A DNA stretch of 6,657 nt, taken from the NCBI GenBank assembly GCA_020047775.1, contig JAIFNK010000289.1, positions 1 to 6,657 of the forward strand, given 5' to 3'. Source of the stretch: Akkermansia sp. GTDB taxonomy: Bacteria > Verrucomicrobiota > Verrucomicrobiia > Verrucomicrobiales > Akkermansiaceae. The stretch's first letter is position 1. Every line of letters starts with the position of its first letter. A program made the translations under genes and the position numbers. Positions 1 to 6,657 of this stretch are shown here, one piece after another. Below the pieces are notes generated by a model. It saw nothing but the letters and a program-made list of their open reading frames with translations, made no database searches and was not told the origin of the DNA.

Positions 1-227
1 CAAACCGAGCCATTGCCTAAATAGCCCGCGTGATTCGGTTCGCCGGTCTCACGGGTCGCCGCGGCAGTGGTCCCGGCGACAGATCCAGACTGATTCGAAA
101 TAATTTCCGCAGCAGAAAAATTGTCGTTCGCGGGAGCTGCCCAGCATATCGAGGCGGTTGTGAAGATCAACATAATGGATTTGATCAGGATACCACAATG
201 GTTAAGATTTTTTAATAGTCGCTTCAT
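1..227 (-). CDS. Secreted protein, N-terminal fragment (signal peptide plus 'NDNF...GEPNHAG' motif), truncated by window edge
   Basis: Reading the minus strand from an ATG at 227-225, the frame stays open for 75 codons to the window edge. The protein begins MKRLLKNLNHCG, a basic n-region. A hydrophobic core follows at about residues 13-30 (ILIKSIMLIFTTASICWA), then an APA-type signal peptidase site at about residues 31-33. The mature start NDNFSAAEIIS, with GTTAAATRETGEPNHAGYLG at residues 52-71, matches a motif I know from many large exported proteins of Verrucomicrobiota and other bacteria, where GEPxHAG is usually followed by a Trp-rich 'SVWW' stretch. The last visible residues, GNGSV, and a partial TG codon fit that. 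Exported or cell-surface location is well supported, but the function is unknown because the rest of the protein is missing. No good Shine-Dalgarno precedes the ATG. The signal peptide directly after the ATG is the reason for this start. Confidence 0.75.
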   Translation of the reverse strand, partial: MKRLLKNLNHCGILIKSIMLIFTTASICWAAPANDNFSAAEIISNQSGSVAGTTAAATRETGEPNHAGYLGNGSV

Positions 228-311
228 AATAGTTGATCTGCGTGATAAATATTTGGGAGGGGACAAAGAATAACGCCCAACCAGCTGAGCGGAGAAACTT
301 GTTTGTTAGTT

Positions 312-342
312 ATTAATTGTGAGACTTCAGCAGCGATGTCAA
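312..342 (-). promoter_or_regulatory. Weak sigma70-like promoter candidate for the secreted-protein gene
   Basis: On the minus strand a perfect TTGACA (342-337) is followed after 19 bp by ATTAAT (317-312), which matches 4 of 6 positions of the -10 consensus. The spacing is longer than optimal. The site lies about 85 nt upstream of the ATG at 227 in A+T-rich sequence, the only gene start it could serve. This is inference from consensus only. Confidence 0.25.
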
Positions 343-359
343 TCAAAAATTCTATCCAG

Positions 360-374
360 AGCCTGTCCCAGGCT
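360..374. repeat. Short perfect hairpin in the left intergenic region
   Basis: AGCCTG (360-365) and CAGGCT (369-374) form a perfect 6-bp inverted repeat around a 3-nt loop. Neither strand has a T-tract directly after it, so it is not a standard Rho-independent terminator. It may be a structural or operator-like element, or chance. The rest of 228-441 shows no coding potential that I can support. Confidence 0.3.
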
Positions 375-441
375 TGGCAAGTTCTTCTGACACAATGCTT
401 TAGCTGCGAAAAAAGTGGGCATAGAAGCCCGAAAGACTCCC

Positions 442-457
442 ACGGCGGATTTTTACA
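442..457 (+). repeat. Putative left terminal inverted repeat
   Basis: The 16-bp sequence ACGGCGGATTTTTACA matches the reverse complement of 2453-2468 (ACGACGGATTTTTGCA) with two mismatches. Its placement just outside the transposase gene supports a transposon-end role. I could not confirm it against known family termini. Confidence 0.45.
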
Positions 458-914
458 AATGACCAATTGATTGATATTTAGTTTTTAGGTACATTTGGCT
501 GAACATTTTCCCTGCGGACGAGCAAAACCGGGCATGGACAACTCCCGCTTCCGCATGCCGGTGCTTTCCGAGCAGCAAATCCTCGACAATGTTCGCGTCA
601 ATCTTCTCACCCCCGGCGACGATTCGCAGCGGGAGCGTTTCCGCGAACTCATTGAAAAACATCACTATCTGAAGAGTGACGTCCTCGTGGGCGAACAACT
701 CCACTATGTCGCCGAAGTGGATGGCCGCTGGGTCGCCTTGCTGAGTTGGAGCGCGGCGGCCAACCATCTCAGGGATCGCGAGCGATGGCTGGGCTGGGAC
801 ATTTCCAAACGCCGCCGCCTCGCCCTGGTCGCCAACAACACCCGCTTCCTCATCCTGCCCGGGCCGGATTGCCCCAATCTCGCCAGCCGCGTGCTCGCGC
901 TGTGCTGCCAGCGT

Positions 915-941
915 CTGGCCGATGACTGGCCGATGACTGGC
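915..941 (+). repeat. 11-bp tandem duplication causing a frameshift in the DUF4338 domain
   Basis: The sequence from 915 to 941 has a perfect 11-bp period; the unit CCGATGACTGG occurs at 919-929 and again at 930-940. Removing one unit restores a continuous reading: CCQRLADDW joins LHSYGHPVLVAESFVD, which is the expected DUF4338 order. With both copies present the first frame runs into unrelated residues and stops near 1040. This looks like a replication-slippage insertion. Confidence 0.85.
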
Positions 942-1889
942 TGCACAGCTATGGGCATCCCGTGCTGGTGGCCGAGAGTTTCGTCGATAGCCAATTGTTC
1001 CGCGGCACCTGCTACAAGGCGCAGGGCTGGTCACTGTTAGGCGAGGCTCAAGGCAGTGGGCGCAGTCGCCAGGATTACTACACCGAGCACGGCAGACCCA
1101 AGCAACTCTGGATGCGCGAACTCCAGCCCAAAGCTAGGGCCGAGCTGAGCGCCAAGCGTTTGCCCGCCGAACTCCAGCACGTCGAGGACGCCGTCATCCC
1201 CCGTTGCGAGGCCACCGGTCCGCAGCTGCGCAAACTGCTCGTCCTCTGCCGCCAAGTGCCCGACTGGCGGGCGAAAAAAGGCAAAGACTACCCCTTGCAC
1301 TGTCTGCTGGCCATCATGGTCATGGCCACCCTGGCAGGCATCGTGCGCGGCCAGCGCGATCTAGCCGCCTTCGCCTCCAAGCTCACGCCGTTCCAACCCC
1401 GCACGCTGGGCAGCTACCGAAACCGCCGCAGCAGCTATGATTATCCCAAGGAAACCACCTTCCAGCGCGTGCTCGCCAAGCTCGACGCCGCCGCCTTCGA
1501 GCGCATCCTCATTGAGTGGGAAATCCAGCGCACCGGGGCCGCCGGCGGACAAGACGATCAAGTGGGCATCGACGGCAAAGCCCAGAGGGGCAGCACCCCT
1601 CATGTCAGAGACGAACAAAAAGCCCAGCTCGTCAGCGCCCAGAGCCTGCCCTCGGGACGGGTCCTGGGCACCGTAGCCGTGGAGGAAAAAAGCAACGAAA
1701 TCCCCGCCGCCCGTGAGTTGCTAGGCCGCCTCGGTCCGCTAGACGGCAAACTTATCATGTTAGATTCGCTCCACTCCTGTCAACAAACCCTGCGCCAGAT
1801 CTACCAAGACAACGGCGCGGACTACATCATGCCGGTCAAAGGCAATCAATCCGGCTTAGAGGCCCGGGCCACCGCCTGCCTGCCGCCAG

Positions 1890-1916
1890 ACCGCCCGACG
1901 GCGGTCATTTCCCCCC
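1890..1916 (+). other. Second frameshift site: hairpin followed by a C6 homopolymer
   Basis: Transposase similarity runs in one frame up to about 1910 (CLPPDRPTAVIS) and continues in the +1 frame after about 1917 (SGET, then HERRTLRW). Deleting one C from the C6 run at 1911-1916 joins them as VISPSGET, close to the FPPSG-type segment I expect in this family. Directly upstream is a perfect 6-bp stem, ACCGCC (1890-1895) and GGCGGT (1900-1905), around the loop CGAC. The change is +1, so it does not fit the common -1 programmed frameshift of insertion sequences. It may be a slippage mutation, a sequencing error, or less likely a transcriptional slippage site. Confidence 0.65.
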
Positions 1917-2246
1917 TCGGGCGAGACCTTGCCAATGCCACCGCTAGCGTGCGTTACCGCCGCAAGCGAGGATAAGAACAACCGTTCCCGCCACGAGCGG
2001 CGCACGCTGCGCTGGGTAGGTGTCGATGCCGAAACGCTCTGCTGCGTGGCAGCGCGATCCGTGGTGGAAATCACCCACGAAGTGGAGATCCTCAAAGGCA
2101 AGGACAAGGGCAAGCGCACCAAGGAAAGCGTGGTGTATGTATGCACGCTGGATCCGGATCCGGCGCGAGGCCAGGAATTGCTAGAACGGGTTCGCCATTA
2201 TTGGGGCATCGAAGGCGAACTGCATCAACGGCTCGATGTAAGTTGC

Positions 2247-2249
2247 TGA
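2247..2249 (+). other. In-frame TGA in the transposase C-terminal domain
   Basis: The frame carrying HQRLDVSC meets TGA here and then continues, in the same frame and still transposase-like, as EDSSRVRNRNALLVLGILRR and on to SSN before the TGA at 2439-2441. Relatives I know read LDV-x-x-x-ED-x-SRVR through this point, so a single base substitution of a sense codon is the simplest explanation. Confidence 0.75.
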
Positions 2250-2452
2250 GAAGACTCTAGCCGTGTGCGCAACCGCAATGCCCTTCTTGTGCTGGGTATT
2301 TTACGCCGCGCCACATTGGGCATTTACCTCCACTGGCGCAAACACCGAAAAAACAAGCGCCAATCTACCGTCAAAGACTTCCATGACGCCATGAACCGCT
2401 TCAACAATCGCCTAGCCTTCTCCACCATCAGCTCAAACTGACCTTCCACCCG

Positions 2453-2468
2453 TGCAAAAATCCGTCGT
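2453..2468 (-). repeat. Putative right terminal inverted repeat
   Basis: The minus-strand reading of this stretch is ACGACGGATTTTTGCA, matching the left repeat at 442-457 in 14 of 16 positions. It starts 11 bp after the transposase stop codon. Confidence 0.45.
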
Positions 2469-2495
2469 TGCTCCACGTCCTGTGGTTGTGCTGGC

Positions 2496-2554
2496 GTGCG
2501 GCCATGTCGGCAAACCGTCATATTGCCGTGGTCATGGATCTCAACCGGCCGCAC
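2496..2554. repeat. Nested inverted repeats between the insertion sequence and pntB
   Basis: An outer perfect 8-bp inverted repeat, GTGCGGCC (2496-2503) and GGCCGCAC (2547-2554), encloses an inner perfect 6-bp hairpin, CGGCAA (2508-2513) and TTGCCG (2523-2528), with a 9-nt loop. The structure sits between the convergent ends of the transposase gene and pntB. It could end or stabilise the pnt transcript, but no U-tract follows on the minus strand, so a standard intrinsic terminator is not supported. Confidence 0.4.
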
Positions 2555-2562
2555 AAGGAGAG

Positions 2563-3983
<1,421 letters not shown>

Positions 3984-3987
<4 letters not shown>

Positions 3988-4283
3988 AGCTTGGGTCCTC
4001 CCTTTTTCTTGAACATGGCGAGCATCCGGTCGGTGACGATGTAACCGCCGACGACATTGATGGTGGCGAGCACGACGGACGCGAAGCCGAGCCATTTCGC
4101 CAGCGGGGATTCACCGATGTTGAGCGCTAACAGCGCGCCGACGATGGTGATGCCGGAAATCGCGTTGGACCCGCTCATCAGCGGCGTGTGGAGTTGAGAG
4201 GGAACTTTCGCGATCAGTTCGAAGCCGAGAAAGATCGACAGGGTGAAGGCGAAAAGCAGTAACAGCAGTGGGGCGAGTTCCAT
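3984..4283 (-). CDS. pntAB: NAD(P) transhydrogenase subunit alpha part 2 (PntAB), membrane subunit
   Basis: This 99-residue membrane protein corresponds to the C-terminal membrane part of E. coli PntA. It has three hydrophobic segments at about residues 3-24, 42-57 and 64-84. The most conserved stretch is LHTPLMSGSNAISG (31-44), followed by TINVVGGYIVTDRMLAMF (74-91) and a basic tail KKKGGPKL. With the membrane part of PntB it forms the proton channel. The gene starts 5 bp after the pntAA stop and its TGA overlaps the pntB ATG by four bases (ATGA), which implies translational coupling and equal production of subunits. No clear Shine-Dalgarno precedes its own ATG, in keeping with coupling to pntAA. 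The size and fold are typical of the separate PntAB subunit found in Rhodospirillum rubrum and Thermus-type enzymes. Confidence 0.95.
3988..4005 (-). promoter_or_regulatory. Strong ribosome-binding site for pntB inside the end of pntAB
   Basis: On the minus strand AGGGAGGA (4003-3996), with the GGGAGG core ending 9 nt before the pntB ATG, is a good Shine-Dalgarno sequence. It lies within the last codons of pntAB (Lys-Lys-Gly-Gly region). It supports the start at 3987 rather than an in-frame start further upstream. Confidence 0.75.
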
Positions 4284-4288
4284 GGTTG

Positions 4289-5419
4289 TCAGGGGTTTTG
4301 AAAGCGTTCGTGAACGATCTTGCCAGCGTGGGTGAGCATGCAGCCCTTGATGATTTCATCGGTGAGCTTGAGCGGGAAAGTCTTGGCCCCGGCGTCCCAG
4401 AAGTGCTCGATGAGGTTCACCATGTTTGCCGCGAACATCTGGCTGGCATGACGGGGCACGCGGCGCTCGAGCGCGCTCCAACCGATGATCCGGACGCCGT
4501 TGTCCGTGACGGTTTCCTGATCGGCCACGGTGCCCTCGACATTTCCGCCGCCCTCGGCGGCGAGGTCCACGATGATGCTGCCGGGCCGCATGCCGGAAAT
4601 CATTTCGCGGGTGAGGAGGATGGGTGCCTTGCGGCCGAAAACCTTGGCGGTGGTGATCACGATGTCGCAGGCGGCGCAGACTTTCGCCATGCCGTCGCGC
4701 TGGAGTTGAACCTGTTCCGGCGTGAGTTCCCTGGCGTATCCCTGCTCGGTCTGGCCGACCTCGCCGATGTTGATCTTTACGAATTTCGCGCCGAGGGATT
4801 TCACCTGTTCCTCAACCACCGGCCGGGTGTCGAATGCCTCGACCCGGCCACCTAACCGCCGGGCGGTGGCGATGGCCTGCAAGCCCGCCACGCCGACACC
4901 GATGATGAACACCTTGGCCGGAGAAATCGTGCCTGCCGGAGTCATCATCATCGGCAGGATGGAGTCAAGCTGGCCGGCGGCGGTGACGACGGCCACGTAG
5001 CCTGCTAGATTTGCCTGGCTGCTGAGCACGTCCATTTTCTGGGCGATGGTGGTGCGCGGAATGAGTTCACTGCACAGGGTGGTCACTCCGGCGGCGGCGT
5101 AGGCTTCGATGCGCTCGCGCAAGTCGAACGGGTCCATCAGCCCGGTCGCCAGCGAGCCGGGTTTTTGAAGGCGGATTTCATCGATCGCGGCAGGCAGAAC
5201 CCGCAACACGAAGTCCGCACTACCGATGGCGGCGGCGCGGTCGGAGACGATCGAAGCCCCGGCGGCTGCGTAATCCGCATCCAGATGACCGGCACCCATT
5301 CCGGCACCGGACTCGATGCCGACTTGCGCGCCGAGTTTCACCAGCCTGGCGGCGGCGGCGGGGACCAACGCGACACGGGTCTCCAGCGGACGGGTTTCCT
5401 TGGGAACGAAAATCAACAT
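4289..5419 (-). CDS. pntAA: NAD(P) transhydrogenase subunit alpha part 1 (PntAA), NAD(H)-binding subunit
   Basis: This 376-residue soluble subunit is domain I of the proton-translocating transhydrogenase. It binds NADH on the cytoplasmic side and passes hydride to NADP+ on PntB. The N-terminus PKETRPLETRVALVP is typical of the alanine dehydrogenase/PNT family. The 'RQD loop' residues are all present with correct spacing: Arg122, Gln127, Asp130 and Ser133 in PRTTIAQKMDVLSSQANLAG. The Rossmann dinucleotide motif is GVGVAGL (174-180), and Asp197 at the end of the following strand (EAFDTRP) favours NAD over NADP. There are no membrane segments, and the protein ends before the membrane part, so the alpha subunit is split into two genes, unlike E. 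coli PntA (about 510 residues). It is the first gene of the pntAA-pntAB-pntB operon and lies 118 bp downstream of the DUF1501 gene on the same strand. No strong Shine-Dalgarno precedes ATG 5419, but that start gives the canonical N-terminus. Confidence 0.97.
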   Translation of the reverse strand: MLIFVPKETRPLETRVALVPAAAARLVKLGAQVGIESGAGMGAGHLDADYAAAGASIVSDRAAAIGSADFVLRVLPAAIDEIRLQKPGSLATGLMDPFDLRERIEAYAAAGVTTLCSELIPRTTIAQKMDVLSSQANLAGYVAVVTAAGQLDSILPMMMTPAGTISPAKVFIIGVGVAGLQAIATARRLGGRVEAFDTRPVVEEQVKSLGAKFVKINIGEVGQTEQGYARELTPEQVQLQRDGMAKVCAACDIVITTAKVFGRKAPILLTREMISGMRPGSIIVDLAAEGGGNVEGTVADQETVTDNGVRIIGWSALERRVPRHASQMFAANMVNLIEHFWDAGAKTFPLKLTDEIIKGCMLTHAGKIVHERFQNP

Positions 5420-5510
5420 GGTTTCAGCCGGGGTTTTACAACTCCAAACTCAAACGAAAACCCACCGCTCCTCGCAAGGGCAATCTGGCAGGATCGCAAA
5501 CGATGCGTGG

Positions 5511-5540
5511 AAAACGAGCCTTTGCGCGCAAGTCGGCTCA
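5511..5540 (-). terminator. Possible Rho-independent terminator after the DUF1501 gene
   Basis: On the minus strand GAGCC (5539-5535) pairs with GGCTC (5520-5516), and the region between contains the perfect palindrome TTGCGCGCAA. The stem is followed by G-TTTT (5515-5511). The left arm overlaps the TGA stop codon at 5540-5538. The stem is short and the U-tract has only four bases, so efficiency is doubtful, but the position suits a break between the DUF1501 gene and the pnt operon. I found no convincing promoter in the rest of this gap (5420-5510). Confidence 0.4.
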
Positions 5541-6657
5541 CGCGAACAGCGTGGTCACCGGCTTGCCTTTGTTTCCGACCGAGAAGGGGCGGCCACTCGG
5601 GCTGACGGCCTCCTGTTCGATCGGCATCCCGCAGGCATGGGCGACGGTGGCGTGCAGATCGCCGACGGTGACCGGGTCGCTCTTCACTTGTCCACCGGCA
5701 TCATCGCTGGCCCCGTGGACGAAACCGCGCTTGGCTCCGCCACCGGCAACGACGCATGAGAACACCAACGGATGGTGACCCCGTCCACTGCCGTCAAACT
5801 GCGGCTTGCGGCCGAACTCGGTGGCCACCACCACCATGGTGCTGTCCAACAGCCCGCGCGAATCCAGATCGCTGACAAGCGCGGCGAACGCCGTATCGAA
5901 CTCCGATCCGCGGTCCTCCATCCCGCCTTCGAGATCCTTGTGCATGTCCCATCCGCCGCTTTCCACTTCCACGTAGCGGACGCCTCCTTCAATCAACCGG
6001 CGGGCCAGCAGACAGCCCTGGCCGAATCGGTTTTCCCCATACTTCGCCCGCAGATCGGCGGGCTCCTTCGTGAGGTCGAAGCACTCCAAATCCTTGCCCT
6101 TCATCAGGCGCAGCGTGCTTTCATAGAAATCATTATACGCCGCGACACTGCTGTCCTTCACCTGGTCGGTGAACTTGCGGTCCATGTCCTTGAGCAGCGA
6201 GAGGCGCTTGTCCATGGTGGCGGCATCCGCCCGGGAGATGGCGTTTCGCAGTCCTTCATCGGGATCGAGGATCGGCAGCGGGCTCATGGTGGCAGGGAAA
6301 AATCCGTTGCCGTGGTTGGACGGGCGGTTGATGCAAACACTGCTCGGCAAGGTCCGGTGACTCTCTCCCAGATAGTGCTGCGCCCAGGCACCCAGCGTGG
6401 GGTGCACGATGGTGCCACGCTTTTCAAAGCCGGTGCGCATCAGATAGCGGGCGGACTCATGCACGCCGACCTTGGCCGTCATGCTGCGGATGACCGTGAT
6501 CTTGTCCGCGATCTTCGCCGTTTCCGGGAGGTAGGATGAAACCTGATAGCCTGCCTTGGTGCTGACCGCATCGCCGGGGCCCTTCGACTTGCCGGTCTTG
6601 GGATCGAAGCTGTCGATCTGGCTCAGTCCGCCCGAGAGCTGGAGCATGATCACCGCC
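5538..6657 (-). CDS. DUF1501 domain-containing protein, N-terminus cut by window edge
   Basis: The minus-strand frame is open to the window edge and ends at TGA 5540-5538, giving about 372 visible residues. These belong to DUF1501, a family in the alkaline phosphatase/sulfatase-like superfamily, common as exported (often Tat-targeted) proteins in Planctomycetota and Verrucomicrobiota. Counting from the Val codon at 6653-6651, the visible family marks are MLQLSGGLSQIDSFDPKTG (3-21), HESARYLMRTG (65-75), HPTLGAWAQHYLG (84-96), FGQGCLLARRLIEGGVRYVE (210-229), GGWDMHKD (233-240), ATEFGRKPQFDGSGRGHHP (277-295) and VVAGGGAKRGFVHGASDD (301-318), then DLHATVAHACGMP near the end. The missing N-terminus, probably a few tens of residues, would hold the signal sequence. 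The GTG at 6653 and ATG at 6647 are internal codons, not starts. The biochemical activity of the family is not established to my knowledge. Such genes often sit next to DUF1549/DUF1553 cytochrome-like genes, which would lie beyond the right edge; this is inference. Confidence 0.93.
   Translation of the reverse strand, partial: AVIMLQLSGGLSQIDSFDPKTGKSKGPGDAVSTKAGYQVSSYLPETAKIADKITVIRSMTAKVGVHESARYLMRTGFEKRGTIVHPTLGAWAQHYLGESHRTLPSSVCINRPSNHGNGFFPATMSPLPILDPDEGLRNAISRADAATMDKRLSLLKDMDRKFTDQVKDSSVAAYNDFYESTLRLMKGKDLECFDLTKEPADLRAKYGENRFGQGCLLARRLIEGGVRYVEVESGGWDMHKDLEGGMEDRGSEFDTAFAALVSDLDSRGLLDSTMVVVATEFGRKPQFDGSGRGHHPLVFSCVVAGGGAKRGFVHGASDDAGGQVKSDPVTVGDLHATVAHACGMPIEQEAVSPSGRPFSVGNKGKPVTTLFA

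Larger units (their letters stand above)
534..2441 (+). pseudogene. Broken DUF4338 (DruA-like)-ISAs1 family transposase fusion
   Basis: Rejoining three pieces gives a protein of about 631 residues. Piece 1 (534 to about 929) and piece 2 up to about 1120 form a DUF4338/DruA-like domain, with HHYLKS, a W-L-G-W segment, NNTRFLILP, NLASRVL and, after repair, LVAESFVD and FRGTCYKAQGW. Piece 2 (941 to about 1910) continues into an ISAs1-type transposase: the N-terminal helper region (PDWRAKKGKDYPLHCLLAIM), then the catalytic domain with Asp at 1571-1573 (GIDGKAQRGS) and Asp at 1763-1765 (MLDSLHSCQQT), then VKGNQ. Piece 3 (about 1917 to 2441) has HERRTLR and the third catalytic residue, Glu at 2211-2213 (HYWGIEGELHQRLDV), and ends at TGA 2439-2441. 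The lesions are an 11-bp duplication at 915-941, a +1 frame change near C6 1911-1916, and an in-frame TGA at 2247-2249. The start is uncertain: ATG 534 is preferred, with TTG 495 and ATG 555 also in frame. The gene is inactive unless all three lesions are bypassed. The fused organisation and DDE family are clear; the role of DUF4338 here is unknown. Confidence 0.85.
442..2468 (+). mobile_element. Degenerate ISAs1-family insertion sequence carrying a DUF4338-transposase fusion gene
   Basis: An element of about 2.03 kb holds one plus-strand gene, now a pseudogene, encoding a DUF4338 domain followed by an ISAs1-type DDE transposase. The proposed ends are an imperfect inverted repeat: 442-457 matches the reverse complement of 2453-2468 at 14 of 16 positions. 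The right copy begins 11 bp after the transposase stop codon and the left copy lies about 80 bp before the likely ATG, a sensible geometry for an insertion sequence. I see no convincing target-site duplication outside the repeats, as expected for an old or imprecisely bounded element. The boundaries are therefore provisional, while the transposase identity is firm. The element sits between an exported-protein gene and the 3' end of pntB, converging on pntB. It carries no recognisable passenger genes. Confidence 0.7.

Noticed and set aside
30..215. Plus-strand open frame of 61 codons
   Set aside because: It lies antisense to the exported-protein start, which has a clear signal peptide and family motif. 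The plus-strand product has no recognisable feature.
453..1034. Minus-strand open frame of 193 codons opposite the DUF4338 region
   Set aside because: It is fully antisense to recognisable DUF4338 coding sequence. Its composition is typical of a shadow frame in G+C-rich DNA and it has no family features.
534..2441. Druantia anti-phage defence locus
   Set aside because: The only link is the DUF4338 domain, which is fused to a transposase. No DruE-type helicase or other Druantia gene is present, and the gene is broken.
3988..4095. N-terminal extension of PntB by 36 residues
   Set aside because: The extension (MARLRVRRARHH...) is the pntAB sequence read in another frame. The start at 3987 has a Shine-Dalgarno site, the ATGA overlap and the canonical PntB N-terminus.
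5420..5510. Promoter for the pnt operon
   Set aside because: A promoter is expected here, but I found no -35/-10 pair with reasonable spacing and match. A T/A-rich TTGTAAAA near 5430 has no credible -35 partner.

Overview
The window (about 60% G+C, dropping in the first ~490 bases) looks like a chromosome of a Verrucomicrobiota bacterium, or more broadly the Planctomycetota-Verrucomicrobiota group. The hints are a DUF1501 protein, a secreted protein with an 'NDNF...GEPNHAG' N-terminus, and a DUF4338-ISAs1 transposase. This taxonomic guess rests on gene content only.

Layout from left to right. (1) At 1-227, on the minus strand, is the 5' end of a gene for an exported protein; the rest lies outside the window. 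(2) At 228-441 is an A+T-rich intergenic stretch with a weak minus-strand promoter candidate. (3) At 442-2468, on the plus strand, is a decayed insertion sequence. Its single gene fused an N-terminal DUF4338 (DruA-like) domain to an ISAs1-family DDE transposase. The gene is broken by an 11-bp tandem duplication, a +1 frame change at a C6 run, and an in-frame TGA. A 14/16 inverted repeat brackets the gene and probably marks the element ends. (4) At 2469-2562 is a short convergent intergenic region with nested inverted repeats. (5) At 2563-5419, on the minus strand, is a compact three-gene operon, pntAA-pntAB-pntB, for a split-alpha proton-translocating NAD(P) transhydrogenase. (6) At 5420-5537 is an intergenic gap with a possible terminator. 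(7) At 5538-6657, on the minus strand, is the C-terminal part of a DUF1501 protein, truncated by the window edge.

The three pnt genes together make one membrane enzyme. PntAA binds NAD(H), PntB binds NADP(H), and PntAB plus the N-terminal part of PntB form the proton channel, so proton flow drives NADPH formation from NADH. The insertion sequence converges on the 3' end of pntB without interrupting it. The most notable item is the DUF4338-transposase fusion: DruA-type domains are best known from Druantia anti-phage systems, but here the domain belongs to a transposase and no Druantia helicase is present. I see no intact undescribed system in this window.
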